Notes under the pieces: model-generated
Database searches by the model: none
What the model saw: only the letters and a program-made list of their open reading frames with translations
What the model was told of the DNA's origin: nothing
Position numbers and translations under genes: made by a program
Assembly (NCBI GenBank): GCA_033182465.1
Contig: CP137319.1
Coordinates: 186,001 to 250,000, forward strand
Direction: 5' to 3'
Length of the DNA stretch: 64,000 bases
Source of the DNA: Sanghuangporus weigelae
Lineage: Eukaryota > Basidiomycota > Agaricomycetes > Hymenochaetales > Hymenochaetaceae
In this document: positions 35,793-51,018 of the stretch, piece after piece
How the letters are laid out: each line of letters starts with the position of its first letter
Numbering within the stretch: position 1 is the stretch's first letter

Positions 35793-37742
35793 TGCTTTGC
35801 CATGTTCATTATCATTGATACCCTCTTCAATAATCAAAAGTTTGTCGTATCAGATACTTAAACTGAGAAGAGCATTTATGCCGTTAGAGCTTACGTGTGT
35901 CATTAGGAGTACACATACAAGCATAACAGTGTATGCGTATCGAATTCGTACTCATACCTTTCCAGCAAGAGGAAGCCTTTACTTCGACGTAAAGTAAACG
36001 TAGTAAACGTAGGTGTGAATAGAACAAACGGCGTGTCGTGTGGCAGACAACAGGAGAGGTAAATGTAAACACGAAACGGAGATACTACAGTGCAGAGCGT
36101 CACGTCGCAGCAACCATGTGGAGGCCGGAGTTTTGAGCTTATGACCCGGACATTTTTTTTTTGAATAGTACAAGTAACAAAAATATGCGTGAATCCGTAG
36201 TTTTTGATGGGCCATCAAAAGTTCAATTTTCTTTGGGGAAAAAATAGCAAAAAAATCGAATAAAAAAACAGGGGCTATCTAGCCCCTCTTTACTTCATTC
36301 CACAACAATTCCACATCGTTCTAGCTCAGAATGCCTCCAGGAAACGCAAAATCAAAGAAAGCCAAGACACAACGGGAAGCCGGTTCCATGTCACAAACGT
36401 TACCTGACCGTACTTCCGTATATCGCTTGACCAGCAATGTCTCACATTCTTGGGAAAGCCACTTGAAGATGTCCGAACCCTATCGGATTACAACATTCAG
36501 AAGGAGTCGATGCTTCGCCTTGTGTCTTGCGCACGTACTGTAACCACAGCACGCTGAGCCCCGGACTTCCTGCCTACAACATTCAGAAGGAGTCTCTTGG
36601 ACCACTCTTAATGTATATATTCTCCATATTCTTCTTGGTACACCTCTTGGTATTTTCCGTTGTATTTTTCTTCGTGTTTTTCATCATCATGATATGATAT
36701 GCACTGTACGTTCTTGGAAAGGCAAGGATCGATGCGAGTTTATTATATAAGCTTCCCATTTAAGCTGGGTTTGATGGTATTACTAATAAAATAAATGATT
36801 TTTAAATGATTTAGATATTCATTTCAATTTCTGGTGAACAAATTTTCAAACCACGAGATAAAATCTTGAAAAAAATGCAAGTTCTATTCCTACGGCCTCT
36901 AGCTATATAAATACACTTTACAAGTTGATTCGAGGTGTTGTGATGGAGGAGTTATAATCACAAAATGAAATGACGACGCGACTTGAGTTGCCGCGTTTAG
37001 ACGCTCCGCTCTGCACTACTGTAGTAGATATGATGACGAATATACTATCACAACTTGTCTTTTTGACAACAGACAGGCTTATGAGGTGAGTACATGAATA
37101 AAAAATGAGGTGCGAGAATGTGATACCGAACGCGAGACTTCCAGAACTCAGAGTGTGATTTGTGTCATTAGGAATAGCACTACTAGAAGTACACGTACAA
37201 ACAAATAAAACAGTGTAAGTACATCGTACTCGTACCAAACATTCTGCTTTACAAAAAGTACGTAAAGTAAGTATGTATGCCATCATGATGGTGGAATGAC
37301 GGAGGATGAATAGATGGAGTGTAACAACAGATGGGTTAGATAGAATGATGTGAATAGATTGTTGTGGAATGTGGAATCGTAGACGGAGGCGAAGACGAGC
37401 GCAGAAATGTAAACCGAATGTCGCGAAGATGATATGTACCATGTGGAATTGCAGAGAGCTTAGTAAAACCAGTGAAAAGATATATCCAACCTCCTACCCT
37501 TCCAAACCCCTGGACTTCCATAAACCAGAAGAAAGATTTTGGCAAACGTAAACATCCAAACACAACAAACACAACCAAGGACGAAGAAAAGCTCACACCA
37601 ACGGAGAAAAGGATTGAAGATAAGAATAAAGATACCGCAGCCGAGACGCGGAACAAACGCGCAGGGCAGCCAGTGACAAAGGTGACAAACCAAGAAACAC
37701 AAGCAAAAAACGCAACGAATCACAAATCATAAGCGTTTTTGC
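35793..37742. other. Gene-poor region with palindromes and scrambled repeats
   Basis: No supported gene. It contains a diverged repeat pair (about 35895-36110 and 36985-37282), two short perfect palindromes near 36.2 kb and a 19-base direct repeat (acaacattcagaaggagtc at 36490 and 36576). A 70-codon plus frame at 36331 (MPPGNAKSKKAKTQREAGSM) spans the first copy of the direct repeat and could be a remnant of a coding element. Confidence 0.45.
36202..36287. repeat. Pair of short perfect palindromes
   Basis: ttttgatgg and ccatcaaaa face each other across one base at 36202-36220. aggggcta and tagcccct face each other across two bases at 36270-36287, within a run of A-rich sequence. Both would form tight hairpins. 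Confidence 0.6.
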
Positions 37743-38959
37743 CTATGTGCGAGGCGGATGTAATCGATTATCTCCTCCCGTCGTGGTTGTCGTCATCCTT
37801 GTGTCAGGGTTTTCAACTGTTGCGACAAACCGCACAGCCTTCCGGGGCGCGCCCAACTCGCCATCGCTGCTATTGCTATTCAAGCTCGCAAGTGAGCCAA
37901 CGGGGGACTTCATCCCTCGTCCAAGTCCCCGTCCGAGGAATTTATCCAATCTCGAACGACTTCCGCCTGTGCCTTTTGTGATTGCTAGCGAGATACGACT
38001 AAGGGTCGAACGTGGAGTGGAAGGGACGGAAGACGCGCTGGCAGAAGGAGAAGTGGAGCGACTGGCGTCTGCACCCGCGCCGGCGCCCCTACCCTTGCCA
38101 CCAAACTTTTGGATATCTTTCTTGAGGGAAGAACGGAGAGGAGTCGCCACTCGCGTCGAAGAGGATGCAGTCTGAGGACGAGAAGACGTGGGCGACACCG
38201 AGGCGCGACCTCGGGTATGAGGATGTCCATGATTTGAATGAGAATGGAGGTGAACAGCGCTGCCTGTGCGTTGTGCGCCTGGCTCGCTAGCAATGAGAAA
38301 TCCATGAGAAGGTCCAAGGTGCGGTGTACGCGAAGTATGTAAGCCCATCGCTATTTGCGCGATGGACGGAGGTTGTTTCGCTCGCGCTGGCGAGGCGGTG
38401 CGCGACCCCGCCGGGCTTACAGAAGCTGAGCGCTCTTCTGGCGTCGAGAACATCCCAAATCCCTGTTCGTTCCAAAAAATCAAAGGAAAAAAAAATCACA
38501 GTCAGAAAACAGGTATACGGTGAGACATGAAGATATAAGCACACGACATACCGACGAATTCTTCCCCGACCTTTTATGACTAAGACTATTTGACCGGCGC
38601 AGAGCAGCAAAAAGCCTGTTCGTCTTACGCGATCCAGATGCTGATCCGAGACCCGTACCAAGATGATTCGTGTCCATAGCAGAAGCAAGGTTGTCCTCCT
38701 CCACACTGAAAGTTCTTCTCGTAGGCACGGAGCTCATGGAGTGGACGTTTCTAGTATTTAACAGCGGAATAGGTAGAGAGACGAGAGAAAGCTGCGCTCG
38801 CTCAGCGACGCTCCGTAAGCGGTCTCCCGACCCCGATCGGTGTACCGCAGCAGCACTTGAGTACGTCGAACTGGGAAATCTGTCGAGCTCCACGGTTGAG
38901 CCCACACTCCCGAGGTCCACGATGTCGTGACGCGAGTGCCGTGGACGATGCGGGAGCAT
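37743..38959 (-). CDS. Ser-rich, low-complexity uncharacterised protein
   Basis: Two exons (38959-38552 and 38462-37743) join in frame to 375 residues starting MLPHRPRHSRHDIVDLGSVG. The protein is rich in Ser, Arg, Thr and Pro, with no signal peptide or membrane helix. It ends in a region with LSRISLAITKGTGG and RKAVRFVATVENPDTRMTTT. Such composition fits an intrinsically disordered, phosphorylation-prone regulator. I do not recognise the family. The frame can extend to an ATG at 39079, but the added residues look like leader sequence. Confidence 0.6.
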
Positions 38960-39161
38960 AAATTTTAGGGAAGGAGTACGCGAGAGTGAGAGAAGGAAAA
39001 TGACGCGGAGAAGGCGCTGACAGACACGTTGATTCGGCTGATGACAGAAGCTCGAGTGACGAGTGATACCACGTATCACGTGCTTTTATTAGGTCGAAGA
39101 AATCACACGACTACAATATTAATTAGAAGTACAGCTTAGACAAATAAAGATAAAGAACAAT

Positions 39162-40596
39162 CAGGCATTTACTGGTCCTTTGAACAGTACCCTTCCTTTG
39201 AACACCCTGCATTTACTCACTCAAACCTCTGATTTTCAACTTGAAATTTTTACCATAGGTGCTTAGAATACACATGAATCATGCTGTGAAATTGCAGCAA
39301 AACACCATGTCCCGTTAAATCCAGAGAAATTATTTACTACTGAATTTCAGTAAAACTCAATGAGAAACAATGAATCAGGTGAATTTTGCTATTCATTCAT
39401 GCTTTGATTATGGCTCAAAAGTAGATATATTTATACTATGCTACTGTAAGTACATGCAGCCCAGTTTTTGTGGCAAAAGAGCTATCCAATGAATTAATAT
39501 AAGACATACAACAAAGGTGACTTGAAAACCGTGACAGGCAGACTGATCGACATTATTACGTAATCAGTCAGATCTTATCTCGTCAATTCTCCCTATTATT
39601 TCGCTAAATATTCAACAATTTTTTCTCCTCCCTTTACCATCCTGTACAGCAGGATGGGTGCAGAGGGATGAGAGGGCAGCAGGGGGGCAGAGACGGTCAT
39701 GAGAGGAGAGATAGGGGCAGAAGCACGACGATGAGCAGCAATTATGCACTAGCGTGACAGCTGTGTCACAATGTGTTCAAAGGAGTTAATTTTGTGACAT
39801 TTACCCTACTTTTTTCACACGCACGATTTAATTTTTCCTGCACATTTTACAGCTCAAAAAAAATTCAGCATATAGCCTCCATAGCAGACTACAGTTGAAA
39901 TTGTCATAATGCATCATATCATAATGCATATATTTCATAACACATCACTTTTTGGTGTCTCCCATGTTGGGAGGTGGGAAATTATGCAAAAATGTCATAT
40001 GGAATAATGCATTGAAATTTTGAGCAATATTATGCATTATGGTGATCAAGGGAGTGATAAGGCTACTATAAGTTCATGTAAATTATGAGTTCTGAGGCAA
40101 CCAGAGAGCACAACTGGCCTTGTAAAGTCTACTAGTCAAGAAAATCATGTAATTAAATGAAAATACAAGTGGTGCAGATTGATCGACACTGGCAACTACC
40201 ATAAATAGCATGACGATCATCTTCCAAATCCGGGACGTCAAGGACTTACAAGATATAGCATGTCTTTATTCCCCCTCTGTTAAGTCAATAAGAGTGTTTT
40301 TTGAGAATCCATACTTTATTCTGGTATCTAATCAGGCTCATTCTATTAACGTAGGGGTCAGACCATGAGGAAGCTACCTTTTTCACCTTTTTCCAAAAGC
40401 GGAAATATTTTCTCACATATCTCCTAATGAATAAATCTAATAATGCATTACAAAAAGTAGTCTCCCGACATTAATATTATGCGTTATGACAATTTCAACT
40501 ATACTCAGATATGTAATTAGATTTTTTTTTTAAATGTTTGTGGTGTTGTGTACGAGTGGATCTGTATTGGGTGTTCAAAGGACCAGTAAATGCCTG
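39162..40596. mobile_element. Non-autonomous TIR element, 1.4 kb (outer)
   Basis: A near-perfect inverted repeat of about 25 bases beginning caggcatttactggtccttt lies at 39162 and, reverse-complemented, ends at 40596. The interior is AT-rich and has no open frame of note, so it is a non-autonomous DNA element. No convincing target duplication was found. It sits between the Ser-rich protein gene and the xylulokinase gene. Confidence 0.7.
39893..40500. mobile_element. Inner TIR element nested in the 39162-40596 element
   Basis: agttgaaattgtcataatgc at 39893 is matched by its reverse complement ending at 40500 with one difference in 20. Several atgcat/ataatgcat palindromes lie just inside both ends. 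The element is about 608 bases and non-coding. Confidence 0.6.
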
Positions 40597-40781
40597 TATC
40601 AACTTCTTATAGTCCATATGACGTCAAGCTACACTACTTGGAAAATCAGTCGTTCGCTTGAGCAAGACGTTTGTACGTATTTGTGCGTGTATGCATAGAG
40701 AGGAGTGCCTTCCAGTGAAAAAAAAAAGGAAAACGAAAAGTCCCAATATTAATTCCCGTAAACCCCAAAATATTTTTCCAG

Positions 40782-42679
<1,898 letters not shown>

Positions 42680-43656
42680 TGTCGTAAGCGGTGTGGGGTC
42701 AGGCGTAGCAATAGCTATGACTCAAGTGAATATTAATGAAAAAAGGAGGAGCTTCGAGATCGAGTAGTAGTAAGGTGTTACGTTGGATGTAAGTAAAGAC
42801 CGAAGAGTTCCAAGCTGGGTTATAACTGTCCAGAATATAACGGACTCTTTGTCCATCTCACCGAGATGTGGGGGAAAGCGGTTCAGACGGTCCACTCGTC
42901 CCGGATCTAGGATTCGGACATTCCTCGGTCGACCCAGACATTTAGCCTGAATGTGAGATGACAGAACTCTCAGAACGGGCGAGACCGGAAGGAAATCATA
43001 GAGTCTAGTGACCAGGGCTGCAAGTGAGGTCGAAAGACTAGAGCGCGGATGAAAAGCCCAGGAGCAATGGAATAGACGGTTGTAAGTGAGAACGGTTGGT
43101 TAACATGAATGGTGTCGTATACGAATGAATAGTCCGTTCAGGAACTAGATGTCGAGGATAGAGATCGGGCCTGTTCCGATTGGAAGGCACCAGTCTTTTG
43201 CTCTTGTCTTGTAGTCATGAGACTCGCAAGCCATAATGGAGAGCATGTCATTCATTCTCTCAGAACAAAGCCCGCCAGATGAAGGTTCGTCTTTGAAGCT
43301 CAGCTTAGATGTATAATGATCCCGTTACTCCGAGTCCGAAAGCCTGTGTACTGCGCTCGAACGTAAGAAAAATAGACCGCAACGCCGTTCTTTAGCTACG
43401 AACAGCATCTGCTTCACGCCGCCGTAGGAGTAATAATACGTGTAAATGACCGCAGGTGTTATGTTATAGAATTCAGATTATGCGGCCGTCAGCGTGAGAA
43501 TTAAAGACCAAAAACGCGCTCTCCCCAACGTCCTTATACAATGCCAGTTGGGGACGGATTACAGCCAAAGTCAAAAACAGCTCTTCTCTCCACTGCTTAA
43601 CCCTCTTTTTTCTCTCTTTTCGTCCTTCTCCTGTGCTACGGAGAGGAGAAGTAAAA
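42680..43656. other. Divergent promoter region of xylulokinase and acetyl-CoA carboxylase
   Basis: No gene supported. The last 90 bases before the carboxylase ATG are pyrimidine-rich (cttttttctctcttttcgtc), a common leader feature of strongly expressed fungal genes. The 153-codon minus frame at 43473-43934 overlaps carboxylase exons and is not called. Confidence 0.5.
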
Positions 43657-46600
43657 ATGGCTTTGGTTTTGTACGACCATGAACGGGTCGAGCATTTCAT
43701 TGGTATGCCTCTTTTTTTTGCGTCCACGCAAGACGCGCGCTGACCAACGCGTACTTCACTTCGAAACGCGCAGGTGGCAACTCGCTGGACAAGGCTCCCG
43801 CCGGCCAGGTCTCCGCGTTTGTCAGGTCTCATGGTGGACATACAGTCATTACCAAGGTGAGCACCTTCTCTCCATCCTTGATGTCGATGAGCTGAAAGGA
43901 TTATTAGGTTTTGATTGCCAACAACGGTGAGCAATCTAATTTCAAGCGCACGCGTGGACGGCGTGTCTCGTGTTTCGAAGTCAAATTATGCGCGAGACTT
44001 AGCTTGAGGCAACGCGAAGTAGATCCCCTAGAAGACCTCTAGGTGGATCTACCACCACCTTTTTCCCCAACAAAAGCAAACTTTTAATTAATTGATTGCT
44101 GAGACACTTTCCAGGTATTGCTGCCGTCAAAGAAATTCGCTCTATTAGACAATGGAGCTACGAAACATTTGGAACGGAGCGTGCAGTGGAGTTCACCGTA
44201 ATGGCGACTCCAGAGGATCTCAAGGTCAACGCCGAGTACATCCGCATGGCCGACCGTTACGTGGAAGTACCGGGAGGGTCAAATAATAATAATTACGCAA
44301 ATGTCGACTTGATTGTCGATATTGCCGAACGTGCTGGCGTACATGCTGTATGGGCAGGCTGGGGTCATGCCTCGGAAAATCCTCGTTTACCCGAAAGCCT
44401 TGCTGCGAGCAAGAACAGAATCGTTTTTATTGGTCCTCCCGGAAGCGCCATGCGTAGTTTGGGTGACAAGATTTCCTCGACTATTGTTGCTCAGAGCGCA
44501 GACGTTCCAACAATGCCGTGGTCTGGGACTGGAATTCACGAGACATGCCTCTCCGAACAAGGTTTCGTGACCGTTCCGGACCAGGCATACAAGGATGCAT
44601 GCGTCTTCTCTGTTGAGGAAGGTCTTGCAAAAGCCGAAACCATCGGATGGCCTATCATGATCAAGGCCAGTGAAGGGGGCGGCGGCAAGGGTATTCGCAA
44701 AGTTGACAGCGCTGTCGACTTTAAGAATGCATTTAGTGCCGTCGCAGGCGAAGTCCCAGGTGACTGACTGGCTTCCATTGCACATAAGCTTCACTAACAT
44801 TCGCGATGTACAAAGGTTCCCCGATATTTATCATGAAGCTTGCTGGACAGGCTAGGCATCTAGAAGTCCAGCTCCTTGCGGATCAGTATGGAAATGCAAT
44901 TTCTTTGTTTGGACGTGATTGTTCGGTTCAGCGACGGCATCAGAAAATTATCGAAGAGGCACCCGTGACGATTGCGAAAGAGCAGACGTTCAGCCAGATG
45001 GAGCGCGCTGCTGTAAGACTTGCAAAACTCGTTGGCTACGTGAGCGCCGGCACCGTCGAGTATCTCTACAGCCATGAGGACGATACATTCTATTTCTTAG
45101 AACTCAACCCGCGTTTGCAAGTCGAGCATCCGACTACGGAGATGGTAACCGGCGTTAACTTGCCAGCTGCTCAGCTGCAAGTGGCTATGGGCATTCCTCT
45201 ACACACAATCCGCGATATTCGGACGCTTTATGGTGTTGCGCCTCACGGCACCTCGGAAATCGATTTCGACATGGTTGACCCGCAAGCAAACGCGGCTCAG
45301 AGGAAGCCCCGTCCGAAGGGACACGTTGTCGCCGTACGTATTACTGCAGAGAATCCGGATGCGGGGTTCAAGCCGTCGAGCGGCTCGCTTCAAGAGTTGA
45401 ACTTCCGTTCTAACACAAACGTCTGGGGTTACTTTAGTGTCGGCACCGCTGGGGGTCTTCATGAATTTGCGGATAGCCAGTTCGGACATATCTTTGCTTA
45501 CGGTGCCGATCGAGGAGAGAGTCGGAAGAACATGGTCGTCGCTTTGAAGGAACTAAGCATTCGTGGAGACTTCCGGACGACAGTTGAATATCTCATCAAG
45601 TTACTTGAAACTCGTGCTTTCGAAGAAAACACATTTACAACAGGATGGCTTGATACGCTCATTAGCAACAAGCTAACAGCCGAGCGACCCAACACCGTGC
45701 TTGCAGTCATCTGCGGTGCGGTGACGAAGGCACATCTTGCGTCAGAAGCATGCTGGGCGGAATATCGCCGAATTCTCGACAAAGGTCAGGTTCCAGCAAA
45801 AGATGTTCTCAAGACAGTCTTCTCTGTCGATTTCATCTATGAAGGTGTACGGTATCTATTCACCGCAACGCGCTCGTCAGTCACCACTTGGACGCTTTAC
45901 ATCAACGGCGGCCGCACCATGGTTGGTGCGCGCCCATTGGCTGATGGAGGGCTGCTTGTGTTATTGGACGGGAAGAGCCACTCCGTGTATTGGAGAGAGG
46001 AGGTTGGAGCTATCCGGTTGATGGTTGACTCGAAGACGTGCCTGATTGAGCAGGAGAATGACCCGACGCAACTTCGCAGCCCGAGTCCCGGCAAGCTTAT
46101 CAGATTTATGGTTGACAGTGGCGACCACGTTAACGCCGGCGAACCCTATGCTGAAATTGAGGTAAGGAGTCATTTGTTCCGATACGATGAGTCGATTGCT
46201 AAATTGATGTTAACTAGGTAATGAAAATGTACATGCCACTCGTTGCAACCGAAGATGGTATCGTTCAATTCGTTAAGCAGCCCGGTGTCTCCCTTGAACC
46301 TGGTGATATTCTGGGTATCCTGAGTCTCGATGACCCCTCTCGTGTCAAGCACGCAAAGCCTTTCGATGGTCTCTTACCCGCAATGGGTCTGCCCAACGTC
46401 GTTGGCAATAAGCCTCATCAACGCTTCGCCTTCAGCCTTGATATCCTCAACAATATTCTTGATGGATACGACAACCAGGCGATCATGGCATCTACGCTAA
46501 AGGACCTCATCTCTGTCTCGCGTGACCCGGAACTGCCTTTCAGTGAAGCGGCTTCTATTCTTTCTACGCTCTCGGGACGCATGCCGGCGAAGCTTGAGGA

Positions 46601-49600
46601 GAGCGTCCGATCTACTTTGAATAGTGCCCATGCCCATTCGAAGAACGGTTCGCACGACTTCCCGGCCGCACGTATTCGTAAACTGCTTGACCAGTTCATC
46701 ACATCTGAGGTCCGTGCACCTGAACGACCTATGCTTCGCTTACAGCTGGGAGCTCTGTACGATATCACCGAACGCTACCGCTCAGGCCTGAAACAGCACG
46801 AGATCGATACCCTCGCAGGATTGCTTGAGCGATACGAAGAGACAGAGAAGCTCTTCGGAGGCAGCATCGAGGCACGCGTGTTGAAGCTGCGCGAACAGTT
46901 CAAGGATGATCTGGATAAAATCGCTGCTCTCGTATTAAGTCATTTGAAGGCACAGAGCAAGGCGAAGCTTGCGTTCGCGATTTTGGATGAAGTGAAGAAT
47001 AGCGGGCCGGACATTTCGAACCCGGAAAGTAGAGTGCATAAAGTGCTCCAAGGTCTAGCTGCACTCGAGGCCAAGTACGTATTATATTTGCTTTGAATAC
47101 ATCATACTCACAGAGATCATTAAGATCATCGACTGGCGTGTCGCTGAAGGCACGTGAGGTGCTTATCAAAGGTCACTTGCCTTCGTTTGAGGAAAGAGCT
47201 GTACAAATGGAGGCAGTCCTTAGACAGTCTGTCACGACGAGCTATTATGGAGAAACAGGCATTGAGCACAGGTTCGTTCTTCTAATTCAAGTTTGTTATA
47301 TGCATCTTATCAAATTCTATAGAAATCCTCATCCGGAGGTTCTCAAGGAACTTACTGATTCTCGTCACTCTGTCTTTGACGTACTTCCGAAGTTCTTCAA
47401 TCATGAAGATTCTTGGATCGCTCTCGGTATGTTTCATCTTCTCTGTGCCAGGTTACCTGCATGCTCATGTAGGGAACAGCTGCACTCGAGGTGTACGTCA
47501 GAAGAGCATACAAAGCATACACACTTCTTTCAGTTTACTATGAGGAGGGCGATGGACTCGACGATGGTGATTCGCCTCATGCTGTTACCTGGCGTTTTAA
47601 GCTTGGACAATCTTATGGCGCTCCGACCACGCCTACCTTGTAAGTAACAAGTCGTGTCCTTGCATGATCTCCAAGAGACTGAGTATGCCACAGCGCGAAG
47701 TCAAACCAACGGCCGGCTTCCGTCAGCGATCTCACTTACATGGTTGACCGCTTTAATGCGCAGCCGGAACGTGTTGGGGCCATGACGTCCTTCCCTAACT
47801 TTGACGTGCTTGAGAAAGGCTTCGAGAACGCTGCTACTCTTCTCCCCGAGTTTAATGCGCTGGAATTTTCACGTCGTTATGGTGGTGACGCGCAACCTCC
47901 TAACGTCTTGAACATCGCTCTGCGCATCTTCGAGGAAGAGGATGACATGTCTGAATCCGCCTGGGCTGAGAAGATCACCGGGCTAGTCAACCAGCGCAGC
48001 AAGGTTCTTGTGGATCATGGAGTCCGCCGAGTTGCAGTCATGATCTGTAGGAAAGGGTTATATCCGTTATACTTCACTCTGCGCAACATGGGCGATGCCT
48101 GGGGTGAAGAGCAAGCTATTCGAAATATCGAGCCTGCATTGGCTTACCAGCTTGAGCTTAGTAGGCTTAAGAACTACAACTTGACACCGGTCTTCGTGGA
48201 GAACAAGTCAATGATCCATATTTACCATGGTGTCGCATGTGAGAATCAGCTCGACAGTCGGTTCTTCATCCGTGCGTTGGTCCGCCCTGGTCGCATCACA
48301 GGCAGCATTAACACTGCGGAATACCTCATTTCTGAGACGGATCGCCTCGTCACTTCGATTCTTGATGCTCTGGAGGTTGTCAGCGCTACTTACCGCAATG
48401 CCGACTGCAACCATATTTCTATCAACTTTATTTACAACCTTGGCGTGACCTTCGAGCAAGTTCTCCAGGCCGTCTCTGGTTTCATCGAACGTCACGGCAA
48501 GCGATTGTGGAGGCTGCATGTAACAGGTTCCGAGATCCGTATCTGTCTTGAGGACAGCGATGGTAATGTTACGCCAATTCGTTGTGTAATCGAGAACGTC
48601 TCTGGATTCATCGTCCACTTTCATACCTACCAAGAGATTACGACCGACAAGGGCACAATCATTCTCAAATCTATCGGAGATAAGGGACTTCTGCATTTGC
48701 AGCCTGTCGACCAGCCATTGGCGACTAAAGAATCGCTCCAACCAAAGCGATACCAAGCACATCTGGTCGGGACGACCTACGTTTATGATTTCCCAGACTT
48801 GTTCGCAAAGGCATTGCAGAACAATTGGAATCGCCAGCGAGCTATCAACCCGGGTCTTGTCACTCCAAAGACGATCTTTGGGTCGAAGGAACTTGTGCTG
48901 GATGAACACGATCAGCTCGTTGAGGTTGAGCGCGCTTCTGGCAATAATACATGCGGTATGGTCGCCTGGGTATTCATGATGCGCACGCCCGAGTATCCCA
49001 ACGGACGTCGTGTCGTGGCTATCGCGAACGATATCACGTATAAGATTGGCTCGTTTGGTCCTCAGGAAGATCAATTGTTCTACCTTGCTTCTCAGTATGC
49101 CCGCAAACGAGGTCTTCCGCGCATCTATCTGTCGGCAAACTCTGGTGCGCGTATTGGCCTTGCAGAGGAGGTTATGAATCTCTTCTCGTGCGCGTGGAAT
49201 GATCCGCAGAAGCCCGAGAAAGGAATTAAGTATCTGTATCTCACGCCAGATAATTATTTGAAGCTGCAGGCGAAATGCGAAGGTTCCGTTCTTATCACGG
49301 AAGTTGAAGAAGATGGAGAACGTAGGCATAAGATCACCGATATAATTGGTCTGCAGGACGGGCTTGGCGTTGAATGTCTGAAGGGATCGGGTCTTATTGC
49401 TGGCGAGACTTCTCGGGCTTACGACGATATCTTCACGGTAACTCTTGTCACTGCACGTTCCGTCGGTATTGGCGCATACCTGGTGCGACTCGGCCAGAGA
49501 ACGGTGCAAGTTGAGGGACAGCCAATCATTCTCACTGGTGCTCCAGCACTCAACAAGGTACTGGGGCGAGAAGTGTATACGTCTAACTTGCAACTCGGTG

Positions 49601-51018
49601 GAACGCAAATCATGTACAAGAACGGTGTCTCGCATCTTACTGCTGGAAGTGATCTTGAGGGAGCATCACACATTATTCAATGGCTCTCGTACATTCCTGA
49701 AGTCAAGGGCGGCATTCCACCTGTTCTTGCGTCGTCCGACACTTGGGATCGCGATATCGATTACACGCCACCCAAGGGTGCGTATGACCCACGATGGTTC
49801 ATTGAGGGCAAGTCAGATGAGACGACGTCCGAATGGCTCAATGGGTTCTTTGATCGCGGTTCGTTCCAAGAGACTTTGGGCGGATGGGCACAGACCGTGG
49901 TTGTCGGACGAGCAAGACTTGGAGGATTACCTATGGGTGTGATCGCAGTTGAGACTCGCACCATCGAGCGCGTTGTACCTGCAGATCCTGCCAATCCATC
50001 ATCATTCGAGCAGCGTATCATGGAGGCTGGTCAAGTTTGGTACCCCAACTCTGCGTATAAGACAGCTCAAGCCATCTTCGACTTCAACCGAGAGGGTCTA
50101 CCACTTATTATCTTTGCGAATTGGCGTGGGTTCTCAGGTGGTCAGCAAGACATGTACGACGAGGTTCTCAAGCAGGGCTCGAAAATTGTCGACGGTCTAG
50201 TTAACTACCGCCAGCCAATCTTTGTCTACGTCGTCCCGAATGGGGAACTGCGAGGTGGTGCTTGGGTTGTGCTCGACCCTTCGATCAACTCAGAGCATAT
50301 GGAAATGTATGCAGACGTTGATGCCAGGGCAGGTATCTTAGAGCCTGAAGGTGTTGTTGAGATCAAGATGCGTAAAGATAAGATGGCGCGTCTGATGGAG
50401 CGACTTGATGATACATATGCAGCTCTCAAGAGAGATAGCGTAGACGCATCGAAGACCCCAGAGGAACGTGCGGAGGCCACTGAAGAACTGGCGAAGCGTG
50501 AGAAGCTCCTGCAACCAACATATAAACAGATCGCTCTTCTGTATGCTGACTTACATGAGTAAGTGCAGATTTTTCTTCGACTTAGACTTTATCGCTAATC
50601 ACTTCATGTCTTCAGTCGAACTGGTCGCATGGAAGCGAAAGGATGCGCCACTCCCTGTGTCTGGAAGGATGCACGGCGGCGCTTCTACTGGTCCTTGCGT
50701 GCTCGGCTCGCACGCTCAAGGCTTCTCGCTCAGTTCGCGCAGGCAAACTCTGACTCCTCGCCTGAGTACCGAGCTCAGATGCTTACACAGCTTGCGCCTC
50801 CGGATGCCTCAGACATGCGCAAGACTGCCGAAACGCTTGAGAACCTTGATGTCAGTTCAGCACTTGCGACGCTCCGCAGCATGCGAATCAACGAGGCGTT
50901 GTGCAAGGCTGCAGAGGTCGATCGCATGGCAACTGTGAGCGGTCTGGTCGAGTATGCGCGCGGATTGTCGGAAGAGGAACGATCCGCACTCCTGGCTGCT
51001 CTTTCTGGCTCATCATAG
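43657..51018 (+). CDS. ACC1: Acetyl-CoA carboxylase, multifunctional
   Basis: Eleven exons (43657-43702, 43774-43856, 43908-43926, 44115-44759, 44816-46161, 46218-47074, 47125-47271, 47323-47426, 47480-47639, 47694-50558, 50616-51018) join in frame to 2,224 residues, close to other fungal enzymes. Biotin carboxylase comes first: [23 protein letters not shown]-grasp loop [11 protein letters not shown] and [20 protein letters not shown]. The biotin carrier motif VMKMYMPL puts the biotinyl lysine near residue 716; an intron lies just before it. A central domain and the carboxyltransferase ([40 protein letters not shown]) follow. It makes malonyl-CoA, the committed step of fatty acid synthesis, in the cytosol. 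Exon 3 is only 19 bases, and intron 3 (188 bases) is the longest. Confidence 0.98.

Noticed and set aside
43679-43930. Frame starting [13 protein letters not shown] as the N-terminus of acetyl-CoA carboxylase
   Set aside because: It is in the wrong frame; the ATG at 43657 splices in frame to [20 protein letters not shown].
48208-49635. 475-codon open frame on the minus strand
   Set aside because: It is antisense to the long carboxyltransferase exon of acetyl-CoA carboxylase and follows from its codon bias; no family features.
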